Source: Amborella trichopoda
Taxonomy: Eukaryota > Streptophyta > Magnoliopsida > Amborellales > Amborellaceae
Assembly: GCF_000471905.2 (NCBI RefSeq)
Contig: NW_006495648.1
Coordinates: 753,214 to 817,213, forward strand
Direction: 5' to 3'
Length of the DNA stretch: 64,000 bases
Shown here: in pieces, positions 44,403-56,532 of the stretch
Numbering within the stretch: position 1 is the stretch's first letter
Layout of the letters: each line of letters begins with the position of its first letter
Position numbers and translations under genes: made by a program
Notes under the pieces: model-generated
The model's database searches: none
Told to the model about the DNA's origin: nothing
Seen by the model: only the letters and a program-made list of their open reading frames with translations

Positions 44403-44739
44403 TATTGAGAAAAATAAGAAGATGAATAGAAAGATGGAAAGAATTACGTGCTTTGCTTTTTTGCCTATATCCATGAGAAGGAAGATTGCTTGTTATTATC
44501 GTAACTCTTTGTTCCCTTACATTATCATACCTTCAAAACAGAGATAAAAAAAAAGGTGATAGAGGTAAGAGAGAAATCCATATATTGAGGTAACCGATAT
44601 AACAGAGATAAAAGAGAAGGTGATAGAGGTAAGAGAGAAATCCATATATTGAGGTAACCGATATATAGAATCTGTCAACATGGTTACAACCAACTATTCC
44701 AACAACCTGTCAATACGGTTACAACCAATTATTCGAACG
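44403..44739 (-). repeat. 5' LTR of the - strand Copia, with its own tandem duplication
   Basis: The + strand right edge reads ATTCGAACG where the 3' LTR has ATTCCAACA. A unit of about 65 bp (gagataaaa.gaaggtgatagaggtaag...) is duplicated at about 44536-44665, a different part of the LTR from the expansions in the 3' LTR. Confidence 0.85.
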
Positions 44740-46327
44740 CTGTGCTTTATTTTAAAAAATAAAAATTGTTTACATATGCAAATAATTTACAAAAGAAGAT
44801 TACTTAAGCATGTTTTTTTTCCTATATTTGGCGAACACAATTGGAAACAGGCATAGAGAGAACACATCAAACTTTAAATTTGATATTGTTTCTCTCCCTA
44901 AAAATATTTGAATGATTTCTCTCTAAAAATTTTCAGTAGTTTCTCTCTCTCAATTTTTTTAGTTTCTCTCTAAAATTTTAAATTACTCTCTCTCTCAAAC
45001 ATAAAATTTGAGGTAGTTTCTCCCCCTAGTTTGTGGGGATGTTTAGGTGGAAGTAATTGTATTTTAATAAAGTGGGCCTCTTTAGTGTGTAAACAAAGTA
45101 TTATCATCAATTGTATTATATTGTGTGCGCTTTCTCATGCTTATACAAAGTCATGTTTTGGGTAAACTTTTTACTTGATTTTGTTTACCATGTTTTGGCC
45201 CCCTTTCTTGCTTGAAAAAAACATGATTATGTGTCCAAAAAAAAATTGCCAAGCATGTTTTTGTACCAAATAGCCTGGATATACATGATTTTAAATACCA
45301 TAGGATCCAAACGACCCAATAAAAATTTGGTTTTTGCTTTCCTAATACAATCGTATTTGCGTCACTAATAAGAAGGAAGCAATTTCTAATGTTTGTTTGT
45401 CTCTTGATTTCTTCTGCCTTTCTATGTTTTCTCTTCTAAAAACCTCTTGGAAAATCTTGCCACATGGCCTCTCTCTCTCTCTGTGAAAAATCCACTGAGA
45501 TGGCACCATTATCTACTTGGTCTTACTACAACTAAGAACAGGAAATTGTTCAATGAAAAGCAAAGTTCCCAAATGAGAAACCATACACTTCTCACTCTTA
45601 CCGTTAGACCTAGATATGTTTATATTCCAGTTAAATGGATTTTGAGGAGTGGGATGTCCCTCTCTGTCTCTTCACTCTCACATAGTAATTCAAATTTTCA
45701 TACCCTTTCAACACTCATCCTCCTCCCAATTCCATGTAGCTACAGATCTTCATTTCAAAACATTCGATTCCTCTTTCCCTCATACAAAGTTAGAAATTGG
45801 GGTATGAGCAAGCACTTGGCCCTTTTCTTGGTGTCTCTCGATTCCTGGGCATTTTCTCTTAACCTGAAGCCATGTTTTTTGGAACTTCTTGACCCAATCT
45901 TATCTTCTATATTGTGGGATATGGTATCCCTTAAGCTTTTTGGTGTGTATGGCACGTGATTCCTATTGGGATAATGAATTCTTTTCCGCATCTAAAAAGT
46001 AGGAAGGGAAGATTGGGATAAAGAATGAGAGACACTTGAGCAACTCACATTGCCTCTCAGATCGAGGTAAATGGCTGCAAGCAATCAAACACCATGATGA
46101 TGAAATGGCGGGCGAAGGGATCGAAATGAAATCTAGTACCGACCCAATAACAATCCGGTACTCGTTGGGGTTTTTGGGGGGTAGGGGAGGGTTTCCTACT
46201 GTAAATACCATTGATTCTAATGATATCCAAAAACATCTTCCTGGAACCATTCCACTATGATTTTTATGCTGAAAACCGGTTTCTTTGTGAATAGAAGCAC
46301 ATCATGGGAGAGAAAATCTTTCGTGTA
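44740..46327. other. Intergenic between the two Copia elements
   Basis: TCTCTC-rich DNA at 44880-45030 and mixed DNA beyond. The 170-codon open frame at 45447-45959 is low in complexity and has no recognisable domain. The DNA at 46040-46250 is open on both strands but also unrecognised. No gene is called. Confidence 0.5.
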
Positions 46328-46734
46328 CGTTGGCATGTATGGTCATGCCTCATGTGAATTTACATAAAATTGTGGAAGGAATGCTATCGTTATTCAACGT
46401 TCACATAAACCAACGTTCATATGAACGTTGGATGAATATTCTTAAGATTAAAGAAGATCCTATTCAAAACCCATTGAAAATATAACTGTTAAAGCCCTTT
46501 TTTTCTCTGTATAAAAAAAACGAAGCTAGAGAGGAGGATTGCAGCCGTTAAAGCCTTTTTTTTCTCCCTATAAAAAGGGAAGCTAGAGAGAGAACAAAAA
46601 ATAATAATAATAATAATAATTTATTTACTCTTTCTCAAAAGGGCAAGAAAAATCCGGGTTCTGCGATCACCAGCCTCATGACATCTCTTCTTTGATCTCG
46701 GGTTGGTCTCGAGCTCCGCTAATTTTTGTTGACA
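46328..46734 (+). repeat. 5' LTR of the + strand Copia, with duplicated TATA block
   Basis: Ends GTTGACA just before the primer-binding site. It carries two copies of a block of about 55 bp (about 46488-46541 and 46542-46595), each with 'gttaaagcc', a T-run, 'tataaaa' and 'gaagctagaga'; the 3' LTR has one. An (AAT)n run follows at 46599-46622. Motifs shared with the 3' LTR include 'ccaacgtt.atatgaacgttgg' and 'gggcaagaaaaatccgg'. Confidence 0.88.
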
Positions 46735-47361
46735 TTGGTATCAGTGCAATCCAGGTTCCATATTCTCTTTTGTTCTAATTTTTTTTAATGGTGGAGTTTT
46801 TATGATTAAGTGTTAACATTGTGTTTGTCATGATCTACACATACTATTTTCTTATGTATGCGTAGCCCTACAGTTTGCTGTAAAAATCTTTTGAAGCCTA
46901 ATGTAGATGTAGAGGTTTTTTTTTTTTTTTAAAAAAATTCCATTTATGATAGATAATTTTTTTTTGCATTCAATAAAAATTTTCTTTTTCGTGTAAAAAG
47001 AAAAAAAAAAAATTGTGATCGGAATGTTTTTTTCTCATGCACTATAAAATTTTACGTTCTTCCCTCCTCTCTGTATATATATCTCCAGTATATGCAATGC
47101 TTCACAAGGATCCACTGCACTAATTAATTACCATATCAATGCCATCTAGTAGAGCGTATCCTTCACAAAACATCAAACATTTTAAGGAGAAGAGGAGTGC
47201 AACATCCACATAGATATTGCTATTATCTCTCAATTTAAAAAAAAAAAAAAAAACCCGATAAAGGCGGAGTCTTATAACGATAGATATAGTTATTTAGTTG
47301 ATAATTCATGAAAACTCAACAAGAACAACCCAACAAAATCTTTAGTCCCACTCTCTCAAAA

Positions 47362-47853
47362 GAGAAATGTTTCTATGCTTCCCCTACAACATAGAAGTTC
47401 TATTCTCGTCCAATTTTGATCAAGAGAGCCACTCACCGTTTGATCTTAGATCCAACGTTTCAAAATATTTTATTTTTAGATTTTTTTTATACAAATTGTA
47501 TGAATATGAAATTTGGTATGTGTCATTTTCTCCGCACCTATACAAAATATTAAAAATAAATTTTCGATAAAATATAATGATAAAAATACCTTGTGAAACT
47601 TTCAAAGGTATTTGGGTCACTTTATTTTATTAAAAATATTTTTATTTTATTTTTCACTTGTGCGAGATTAATAGAGGAATGGACATCCAAAATTTAGTGT
47701 CAAAATAGTTTATAAAAAAAAAATTAAAAATAAAATAGTGTAGAGACGTAATATTGTGATTGAGGCAATTTTAGCCCTCCATTTAGAATAGACGGTTGGA
47801 TAAGAAAGAAGATAGAACTTCTATGCCGTAGAAGAAGCATTGAAAACTTGCCC
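47362..47853. mobile_element. Mutator-type MITE, family C, copy 1 (492 bp)
   Basis: The left end is GAGAAATGTTTCTATGC and the inverted right end GGGCAAGTTTTCAATGC. The flanks ctctcaaaa (47353-47361) and ctctctaaa (47854-47862) match at 8 of 9 bases. It aligns end to end with 55250-55739. It is nested within the + strand Copia, so it is younger than that insertion. Confidence 0.82.
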
Positions 47854-49465
47854 CTCTCTAAAACGAAGAGAGATTTTTTTTATGGTTCAAGGAAGCCAAG
47901 GAGAACTCCAGATTAACATCGTGAAGACCCTATTTCAGAACTCTGTCTCCTAAGAATTGTCACTCAACTTTGCTTCTCCATAAACATGGAAGAAGACGGG
48001 TTTGAGCAGCTACACCGAGCATTTGAACTTGAGTTTGTTTGTGGCTGAAATAGGGCAGTTGTACTTGATTATAGCCATGTGCATGGCAAGAGCCCAGTGT
48101 AAGTTAGGTCCTCAGAACTGGTTTCCTGTGTCCACCACCTTCAGAGGCGAGCTCTTTCAATTTCCAATGGCATGATGCATTAAGACTAACCTCACATAAA
48201 TAACTCAAAACATTATTCGGCTTTGTTTTTGTTTTTTTTTTTTCTGCTTTCCTCTGTAGTCATTTAAATTTTTTGCTCATGTCTATCAAAATGTTGAAAG
48301 AATTTTTAGAAAATTTGTGATGGAACATATTTTATTGATGAGCAAATTGGTGGAACATAAATGTGGTGAGGGCCATTTTTTTGACGGCACAGATCTAGTA
48401 TCTTGACGCAAATTGGTTGATCTATGAGAGAAATCATTAAGGAAAAAATAAAAAAAATAAACAAAAAAGGTAAGAGATCAAAGCAATGCGGTTTTCTTGG
48501 GATAGTCAGGTATTTCTTTGGTATTTTTGGGCATGTTTAGCTCTGACTAGCCTTTTGGTAGGCTCAATTAGTGAAAGGTGATTAGGGCACTATCTGGCAT
48601 TCTTAGCTTTGACTAGCCTAAACTGGAGATTAGGGCACCATGTGGCAGTCTTAGCTCTGACTAGCCTAAACTGGTAGGCTCAATTAGTGAAAGGAGATTA
48701 GGGCACCATCTGGCTCAAAGAAAAATGTGCATGCTCAATAGAATAAGAATTAACATGCTTCTGAAACGGGAATGATGATCCTGTCGTATTTTCTGAGTTC
48801 CATAATCCTGTCGTATTTTATGAGTTCCAAAAAGGCTTTTGTTGTCGGTTTCGTGCTTTCGTATTAGGACCAAGTGACTGATATTTGTTTTCTCTGCAAG
48901 TTATGTTAGTTATGTATGCTTCACCATGGTAATTTGATCATTTGTTCATGGTGATATAGTCTTTATGTTTATGTATCCATGGATGTGAGTGAGACTGAAG
49001 TCTACAAATAGATGGGTAAGTTACTATCATTTGCAAATATATTATTGACCAGATACAAAAGGATACATCGATTCTCATATTGGTGTAAATAAGAGGGTTA
49101 TCTAATTATTGGGTTGGAATTGAGAAGCGGCTAAGGTTACAGTTTTTGAAAACACGAATGAGAGTAAGATCGAAGAAGGCATTTTCTTTTAGTTGCATTT
49201 AAAAAGGATGCGGTTTTGCTGTTTAGGAATACTTGTCTATACAATTGTGGCATGTTATTTTCATTATTACACATACATGTATACACATACATACCAAAGG
49301 GACGCTGTGTATACATGCCGTGATTGCACTGCATTTTCTCTTACACGCTTGTTTCTTCATTTATTGTATATGTGCCAATATGCTGTCTTCTTGAGAGTTG
49401 CTTATAATATCTTTCTCTCCCTAGAGTCTATCCTTCAGAGCATATTGTTGTTGTTGGCACGTGTG
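47854..49465. other. Unexplained DNA inside the + strand Copia
   Basis: Where gag, protease and the integrase core should be, the sequence resembles non-repetitive genomic DNA. It has local tandem duplications: 'ctagcc..aaactgg' and 'ggctcaattagtgaaaggagattagggcacc' at about 48540-48720, and 'atcctgtcgtattttatgagttcc' twice at about 48778-48830. No coding content is recognised. It could be captured host DNA or a later insertion. Confidence 0.45.
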
Positions 49466-49482
49466 GCTATTTATGTATATTA

Positions 49483-51391
49483 ATGTATATTTTTAATAGG
49501 GTTCCTACGAAGACAATAGATTCTGCCCCTTATGAACTGTGGACAGGTAAAAAACTGGATCTAACAAATTTAAAGAAGTGGGAGTCGATTGTGTATGTCC
49601 TAATTCCATATCAACATAGAAATAAGTTAGAAAACAAAACTGTAGTTTGTAATTCTATAGGATACTCCGAAGGTTCAAAAGAATATTGATTTTATCATAA
49701 AGATAAGAGGCTTATTGAAAGTAGAGATGCTGAGTCTCTAAAGGATTTTAGTTAAAAAAACACACTTGTAGTGGATAATGATAATCTACTTAATAGCATA
49801 AATAACTTAAAACCACTACCTACAGTAGATATAGATAACCTTGATCAACATGATAATGTTGAAGTACCCACACACCCAATGTTAAGTGGTCAGAAGAGGT
49901 CTAGAGCTCCTCCATCATACCTTGATGATTTCTATGTTGTCTATATGAGTGAAGAGGATAAACAATATTATTGCTAGGTGAAATTCATGATCCTTTTGAC
50001 TTTAATGATGTCATGAAGTCACAAGAATCTCAAGTATGATTTAATGCCATGAGAGAAAAAATAAATTCTATTGAGAAAAATAAAGTTTGAGATCTACGTG
50101 ATTTACCATCAGATAGGAATCCTATAGGATCTAAATGGGCACTTAAAAGAAAGTTAAAATTTGATGGATCACTGCATAAATTTAAAGCTAGGTTAATAGC
50201 ATAGGCTTTCACCCAAAGAAAGGAAGTCGACTATGTCGACACTTATTCCCCAGTTGCAATGTTTATATCCATTAGAATAATTTTGGCAATCGTTATATAC
50301 TATGACCTAGAACTTTACCAAATGGATGTGAAGACTGCATTCTTGAATGGTAAACTAAAGGAAACTATCTACATGAAGCAACCTAAGGGCTTCATAATTA
50401 AAGGTCAAGAAAATAAAGTATACAAATTAAATAAATCTTTATATGGTTTAAAACAATCTTCAAGACAATGGTACTTAACATTTCATGATGCCATCCTATA
50501 GATAAGAGATGAAGTAAATAGATTGGGCCATTGCGTGTCTATTTTGAAGAGTGGGAGTAAATTCACAATACTCTCATTATATGTAGATGATATCTTCATA
50601 GTTAGAAATGACTTAGAAATGATTGATAAAACTAAATCATAGCTTTCTTCTCAGTTTGAGAAGAAAGATATAAGAGAAGCATCTTATGTCATGGGCATAA
50701 AAATAGATAGAGATAGAAAATCAAATATGTTGTGCTTGAGCCAAGATGAATATCTTGACTATGTTCTTAAAAGATTTCAAATGAAAAATTGTAAACCATT
50801 ATCTACTCTTATTGAAAAAGGAGTAAAGTTTTATAGGAAGGATTGTTCCGTAGAAGGACAAGAAAGGCCTAACGTTCCCTATGCACAAGCTTTTGGTAGC
50901 TTAGTATATGCAGTAAGATGTACCAGACCAGATTTGAGTTATGCCGTCGGACTTGTTAGTGGATATCAAAGTAATCCAAATATAACTTATTGGAAAGCAG
51001 TAAAAAGAATTCTAAGGTACATTAAGGGAACAAAGCATTTAAAAATTATGCTTTCAAGCAAATAAGCTTGAAGTTATAGGAAATTCAGATGTAAATTTTG
51101 CTGGGGATAAGGATGATAGTAAGTCTATCTCATGATATATTTTCCTCTTTGGAGGGGCTGTCATTTCTTGATCTAGCAAGAAATAAGGGTGTAGCTAGGT
51201 ACGCACAAGAAGCAGAATACATTGCAGGAAGCATTGCTTGTACTTTCGTTGTTTGGATAAAGTGCTTCACAGATAACTTGAAGCTGCAAATAATCGACGG
51301 ACCGATGCAAATATTTTGTGATAATCAAGCTATAATTAAATTAATTCAAACTAGAACAAATAGCTCCAAAGGAAGACATATAGATGTCTAA
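49483..51391 (+). pseudogene. Copia pol remnant (integrase C-term, RT, RNase H)
   Basis: Integrase C-terminus at 49483-49689 ('NRVPTKTIDSAPYELWTGKK'). Spacer 49771-49977. Reverse transcriptase 50100-50600 with 'LYQMDVKTAFLNGKLKETIY', 'SLYGLKQSSRQWY' and 'YVDD' at 50580-50591. Then 50691-51065 ('MGIKIDRDRKSNMLCLSQDE', 'VPYAQAFGSLVYAVRCTRPD'), and RNase H at 51098-51391 ('FCDNQAIIKLIQ'). Several in-frame stops and shifts are present. Confidence 0.9.
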
Positions 51392-51729
51392 TATCACACA
51401 TTCAGGATGTAGTTGAGATAGGTGAAGTAATCATTAGTTACTTGCCTTCATCATGCGGACCTATTAACAAAGGGTCTAAGTGTTGAACTATTGTATAAGC
51501 ACACTAGTTTAATGAGACTTAAAAATATCCAAGTCAGTAATTTTTTTCATGAGTGATAAAATCCACAAAAGCATGAAAATCCTGATGATGGATATTTATT
51601 ATGAGAGGCATACCCGTGAAAGCGTGAGAAAAACCTTATGACAAGAAATTTTCTTAAAAGGTCATGCACAAAAGTAGTAGTATGCATGTGACTAATTATT
51701 ATCCTTGACCATCATGACCAAGTGTGAGA

Positions 51730-52109
51730 TGTTGACACGTTTGGCCATAAGTGGGATGGGAAGCCTACAATTGTGGGAGGAATGCTATGGTTGTCCAACG
51801 TTCACATAAACCAACGTTTATATGAACGTTGGATGGATATCCCTAAGATCAAAGAAGACCTTCTCAAAGACCCGTTGGAAATATAACCGTTCAAGCCTTT
51901 TTTTTTTTCCCTATAAAAAGAGAAGCTAGAGCGAGGAAGAATGCAGTAGCAAAACAAACACAGAGTTTCTGTGAGCAAAAAAAAAAAAACAAAAAATTAT
52001 TCATTTTCTCTCGAAAGGGCAAGAAAAATCCGGCTCTGCGATCACCAGCCTTACGACATCTCTTCTTTGTTCTCACGTTGGTCTTGCGCTCTACCAATTT
52101 TTGTTAACA
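51730..52109 (+). repeat. 3' LTR of the + strand Copia (380 bp)
   Basis: Starts TGTTGACACG directly after the purine tract and ends TTTGTTAACA. The single TATA-like block is at about 51912-51918 (ctataaaa). It diverges visibly from the 5' LTR, which implies an old insertion. Confidence 0.9.
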
Positions 52110-53930
52110 TGCGTATACCCAACTTGAATCTTGTCCTTCATCGTGTGCTGGAGATAAGGAAAGGTAGGTGGTATGAGAGACAGTCGAGGCCGAAGGAGTG
52201 AGTGGTGAGAAGACATTCCCAAAATTTGCTAAGCCTTTGAGATTGCTCAAGACTATGTGGTTGGGTGGTGGAGCACCACACAACATGACGTCATAAGTTC
52301 CATTCCTACCACAACTAAGGAATTAACGCCTTTAAGATTGTTCAAAGCTAAGCAGTCAGAGTGGTGAAGCACCACAACATGACATCATCAATTCCATTCT
52401 TACCATGAGTAAATGACCCTTTTTCTACTGAATTACCAAAACGCAAAAACACCCAAGACATAGTGTTTGACTTAGTGATTAGCAACACATTTTATAGTGT
52501 TATATCTAAGGTTCAATTCCTAAAGTAGAACTACCCAAAGACTAAAATAGATAATTCCCTCTAACTCGCCCTCTCATACTCTCTAGAAAATGAAGAACAA
52601 TACCTAATAAGCTAAGGTTTACTCTAATCGGGGAAATCTATGACGCATAATGGAAAATTACCACGAACTAATTGAAATTGGAAAGTCATATGCATAAATA
52701 AAAATAAATAAATCTTATAAGTAGGGCGGCCAAGGGTCTAGGTTGGGCATTGGGCTTCCAGGCCAGGCCGCGAATTCAGACTTGGCAGGGGCTTCGTATC
52801 AAGCCTAGGTTGGGTAAAAAGAAAAGCAGGTATTTATCGGGCCAGCCTGAAATGGCTCCAAAAGCCCAAAATTTTTACATCCTTTATTAATCAATCAAAG
52901 AAATCCATAACTTAGAGTGAAAAATTACAATAACAAACAAATTCAAATTCAAAATCCATCAAATGAAAATAAAAGAGCTTTTAAAGGGCGATTGTATCAA
53001 GCTTTGAAGGAAGCATCCATTGAACGACGTACCTCTTCGGATTGACCCACTTGTCCTTATCGTTCAAGTGAAAGACATACTTGTTGTTGATCAGAAGTCC
53101 CTCCTCTTTTTCTTTTAATGGTTTTTCTCCTTCACCTTTTTCTCTCTTTCTTCCCTCTTTTCCCACCATTTCTCTCCTTTCCAATCTAGTTCTCTCATCC
53201 TTTCTCTCTTCCCTGAACGTTTCTCACCCTTTCTCTCTCTTTCAAGTCTACTGATTTTTTTTTCTGTGATTCCTCCGTCATTCTATCTCTCCCAAATTTA
53301 TGGCTTTTCTTCCTGTGCTTCCTCTTTCACGTTGTCTCTCTCTTCCAGCTTAGAGGTTGCAGTCTCCAATTTTCGTTTCTTTTTATTCACTGTAAAATCA
53401 GTGAATAAAAAGAAAAACACTGTTAGATGCTTTCTAAAAAATAACAAGAGCTTATCGGTCCAAAGGAATAAATAACAAGAGCTATAATATATGCTTATGA
53501 TTTTTTTTTTACAAGAAAAAGAAAAGTGGGTCATATAACATACAACAATTATTCACGAGAAAATAGAGTAGAGAGAGAGCAAATCACCTTTTAAAGTTGC
53601 AATTCTTCTCCCCAAGTTCATAGGCAAGAGATTCCTCCCTCTCTAGGAAGCCTTTGAAACTCAGCTTCCTACCATTCATAAGGTCTAAACGTGCAAAACC
53701 AGTGTTTCAATTTACATGAATGAGATGATAGGAAGAGAGATAAAGATTCAATGGTAAATGCAGTTCTTCCTATTCTCTAGAGATCTTGAACTGAAATTAA
53801 GGTTTTGTGTTTAGTGGCAAAGTCAGGAACAAGAATTCATTTCAGAGACATATTGCTAGGAGTTTGAGAAAACACAGCTACAAATTCATCATATCTTCAA
53901 CAAGAAATAAAGAAAAATAGAGTAAAACAT
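52110..53930. other. Intergenic, repeats, no gene
   Basis: A unit of about 98 bp occurs twice (52231-52310 and 52328-52405; both have 'gcaccaca', 'caacatgac.tcat' and 'ttccattct.acca'). GGCC-rich DNA at 52725-52870 (tagggcggccaagggtct...) resembles the hAT-end-like block at 861-1143. Positions 53100-53350 are TCTC-rich. The - strand frame 53184-52981 is charged, low-complexity sequence. Confidence 0.5.
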
Positions 53931-54960
53931 ACAATTAATATATAAGGAATTAATGAACATAATATATTATAATGAAAACTTATATTCATAATAATTAACA
54001 TGATTATAGATATCGATATGCAAAAATATAATGTTATTGAAGCTTTATAATATATTTATTTATTTAAAAATTATTATTATATAATTATTTAATATAATTT
54101 CATTAGTGGATATTATGATAATAAAATTGTATTTTTAATAAATTGCAATTGCATAAATTTTTTGATAATAAATAAAGAATTTACAATTTTTATATATTTT
54201 ATATCAGTTAATAATATTAAATTTTTGATAATAAATAAAAATTTTACAATTTTTATATATTTTATATCAATTAATAATACTTGTCATCAATAATTAACAT
54301 GGAGATAATTAATCAATTTATTATATTAATTATAATTCATAACTATTATAAAACTCATAACAAAAAAATAACTATAATTATTAATTAAAAATAGCAAGAG
54401 TGTGATTGTAATATTTTACTAAATATCATACTTATTGTACAAATAATTATAATTATAGATTGTATTATGATAAATATAATTATATATTAATAATAATATT
54501 ATTATAAAAATATAGTCTACAATATATATATATATATATATTTATTTTCGGAGATACTTTTGGTCGGCATTATAAATGTGATCAGTATGTGTCTATGAAA
54601 AAGAGTACTTATACTTTGATAATAAAAAAAATACAATAATTCATTTAGTATAATGAAATTAAATATAGTTTGATTAGTCATAGATACAACAAGTATGTTA
54701 TAGTATTAGAATTTCAAATAAATAATATTAATCCTCATATTAATCTATTTTAATAATATATAAATAATTATATAATATAAATTTATTTTTCTAAGTGATA
54801 AATATTACTATAATTGAATTAATAATCATAACAATATATTTTATATATTATTTAATTTGATGTATTAAAATTTTAATTTATTCATTGCCCTAAATTTATG
54901 CTTATTCAATCAAATAGTATTTCAATTATTGTTGTTTTTCTATAATGAGCATTTCATCTC
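53931..54960. other. Extremely AT-rich block, about 1 kb
   Basis: Almost entirely A/T (taataatatta-type sequence) with no frames of note. Segments such as 'tttgataataaataaa.aattt.acaatttttatatattttatatca' recur (about 54157-54210 and 54224-54270). Similar sequence appears at 62950-63500. It could be a decayed AT-rich element or matrix-attachment-like DNA; nothing firm can be said. Confidence 0.6.
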
Positions 54961-55249
54961 TCTTTCACTATGAAAAGTATTTCATATCGCTTTCCCTTTC
55001 TCCCTACATGTGGGACAAACTATTACTTTTATTTTATTGTGGCATTTAGTTTAATTTTAATTTCTTTCTATGTTTTCATTTTAGATTTTGTAAATTTATT
55101 TTTCGTATAAAATGTTATTAAAAAATATTATATGCATAACATTTTAATAACACCCTTGCGATTTTTGTGACACGTGTCATTTTTTTATTCCATAATTGGG
55201 TCGCTCATTCTGTATTCTCTCTCCCTCTTCCCAACACCATATTTCTCTT

Positions 55250-55739
55250 GGGAAAGGTTTCTATGCTTCTCCTATAGCATAAAAGTTCTATCCTCCCCCT
55301 ACCATCCAGCCGTCCAATTTTGATTAAGGGAGCCACTCACCATTTGATCTTAGATCCGACATCTCAAAGTATTTTGTATGAATATGAAATTTAGTACGTG
55401 TCATCTTTTCATTGTGGCACACCTATTAAAAATATTAAAAATAAATTTTCAATAAAAATAATGACTAAAATACCCTTTAAAACTTTCAAAAGTATTTTGG
55501 TCATTTTATTTTATTGAAAATATATTTTTTTTATATTTTTCGTTAGTGTGAGTTTAATATAGGAATGGACGTCCAAAATTTGGTATCTAAATAGTTTATA
55601 GAAAAAAAAGTAAAAATAAAACAGTATAAAGATGTGACATTGTGATTGTGGCAATCTTAGCCCTCCATTCAGAACGGACGGTTGGATAAGGGGAAGGATA
55701 GAACTTCCATGCTGTAGGAGAAGCATAGAAAGCTTGCCC
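55250..55739. mobile_element. Mutator-type MITE, family C, copy 2 (490 bp)
   Basis: The left end is GGGAAAGGTTTCTATGCTTC and the inverted right end GGGCAAGCTTTCTATGCTTC, paired for about 43 bp. It is flanked by a perfect 9-bp duplication, atttctctt, at 55241-55249 and 55740-55748. It matches 47362-47853 along its length ('tggacgtccaaaatttggt', 'tagccctccattcagaac', 'cggttggataag'). It has no coding capacity. Confidence 0.92.
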
Positions 55740-55748
55740 ATTTCTCTT

Positions 55749-56400
55749 TTCCTCTCTTCGTTCCTTAAATATCTCTTCCAAAATATTTTCTCTCTCTCTC
55801 TCTCACACATTCCTTTGTTTCTCTCTGCACTCTCTCTCATGTCCTCTCTCTCTATATCATCTTTTTCCTTAATCTCACAAAATTTAGAAGTTTTTTCCTC
55901 TCCAACAAAATCTCTATAATTGCTCTCTCTCACTCTTCATTCTCACTCCATCTTCCCAATGCCATATTTCTCTCTCTTCTTCTTTTCTTAATTCTTTCCC
56001 CCAAAATATAAAAAGCATTGTATGTCTTATCTCACTCTCTCTTTCTCTCTCCCCACTATCTCTCTTTATTTCTCACTCTTCCTCTCTCTTACATCTATCT
56101 CTCCACACACACACTCTCTCTTTCTCCCTCACATCCCTCTCTCCACACACTCTCTCATGTCCTCTCTCTCTATCATCTATTTCTTTAAATCTCTCACAAA
56201 ATTTAAAAGTCTTCCCTTTCCAAAAATTTGAAAGTCTTTACCTCTCCAACAAACTCTCTCTATCTCTCTCCCTCTTTCTAAAATCTTTCTCCTTCTTAAA
56301 ATGTCTCACCCACTCTCTCTCTCTCTCATATTTATATCTTTGTCATAATTTCTCTCTCTACTCTTTATACGATGACTTTAGAGCATTAGGAGATGTCAGT
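55749..56400. repeat. TCTC-rich low-complexity DNA
   Basis: Long (CT)n-based DNA with short unique islands. ORFs on both strands here are composition artefacts. Confidence 0.85.
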
Positions 56401-56532
56401 TCCCTTTGGTTATATTAGTTCATCTTTATTCTCTATATTTCCTATATAGGTACATATATGTTGTGTTATGTGTTATTATAGTTGAATATGCTTTGAACTT
56501 ATGTAAAAATATTTGGTTTCTTTTGAGATGGA

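Larger units (their letters stand above)
38935..44739 (-). mobile_element. Copia LTR retrotransposon (decayed, about 5.8 kb)
   Basis: Reading from high to low coordinates: 5' LTR 44739-44403, primer-binding-like site 44402-44391 (TGGTACAGAGTG, a shortened TGGTATCAGAGC), gag from 43623, protease, integrase, reverse transcriptase, RNase H down to 39821, purine tract 39530-39510 (GCACCAACTTGAGGGGGAG), and 3' LTR 39509 to about 38935. The domain order PR-INT-RT-RH is that of Copia. All ORFs are broken. The left edge of the 3' LTR is approximate, and no target-site duplication was identified. Confidence 0.88.
46328..52109 (+). mobile_element. Copia LTR retrotransposon (decayed, 5.8 kb)
   Basis: 5' LTR 46328-46734, primer-binding site TGGTATCAGTGC at 46736-46747, pol remnant 49483-51391, purine tract AAGTGTGAGA at 51720-51729, 3' LTR 51730-52109. 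Gag, protease and the integrase core are missing: 47854-49465 holds unrelated-looking DNA, and a MITE sits at 47362-47853. The 5' LTR starts CGTTGG where the 3' LTR has TGTTGA. No matching target-site duplication was seen. Confidence 0.88.

Noticed and set aside
45033..45316. Possible PIF/Harbinger-like MITE (gggtcgtttggat-like inverted right end)
   Set aside because: The left end pairs poorly and no 3-bp TWA duplication was found.
45447..45959. 170-codon open frame
   Set aside because: Rich in Ser/Leu with no recognisable domain, in T/C-rich DNA, with an overlapping frame on the other strand. It is not supported as a gene.
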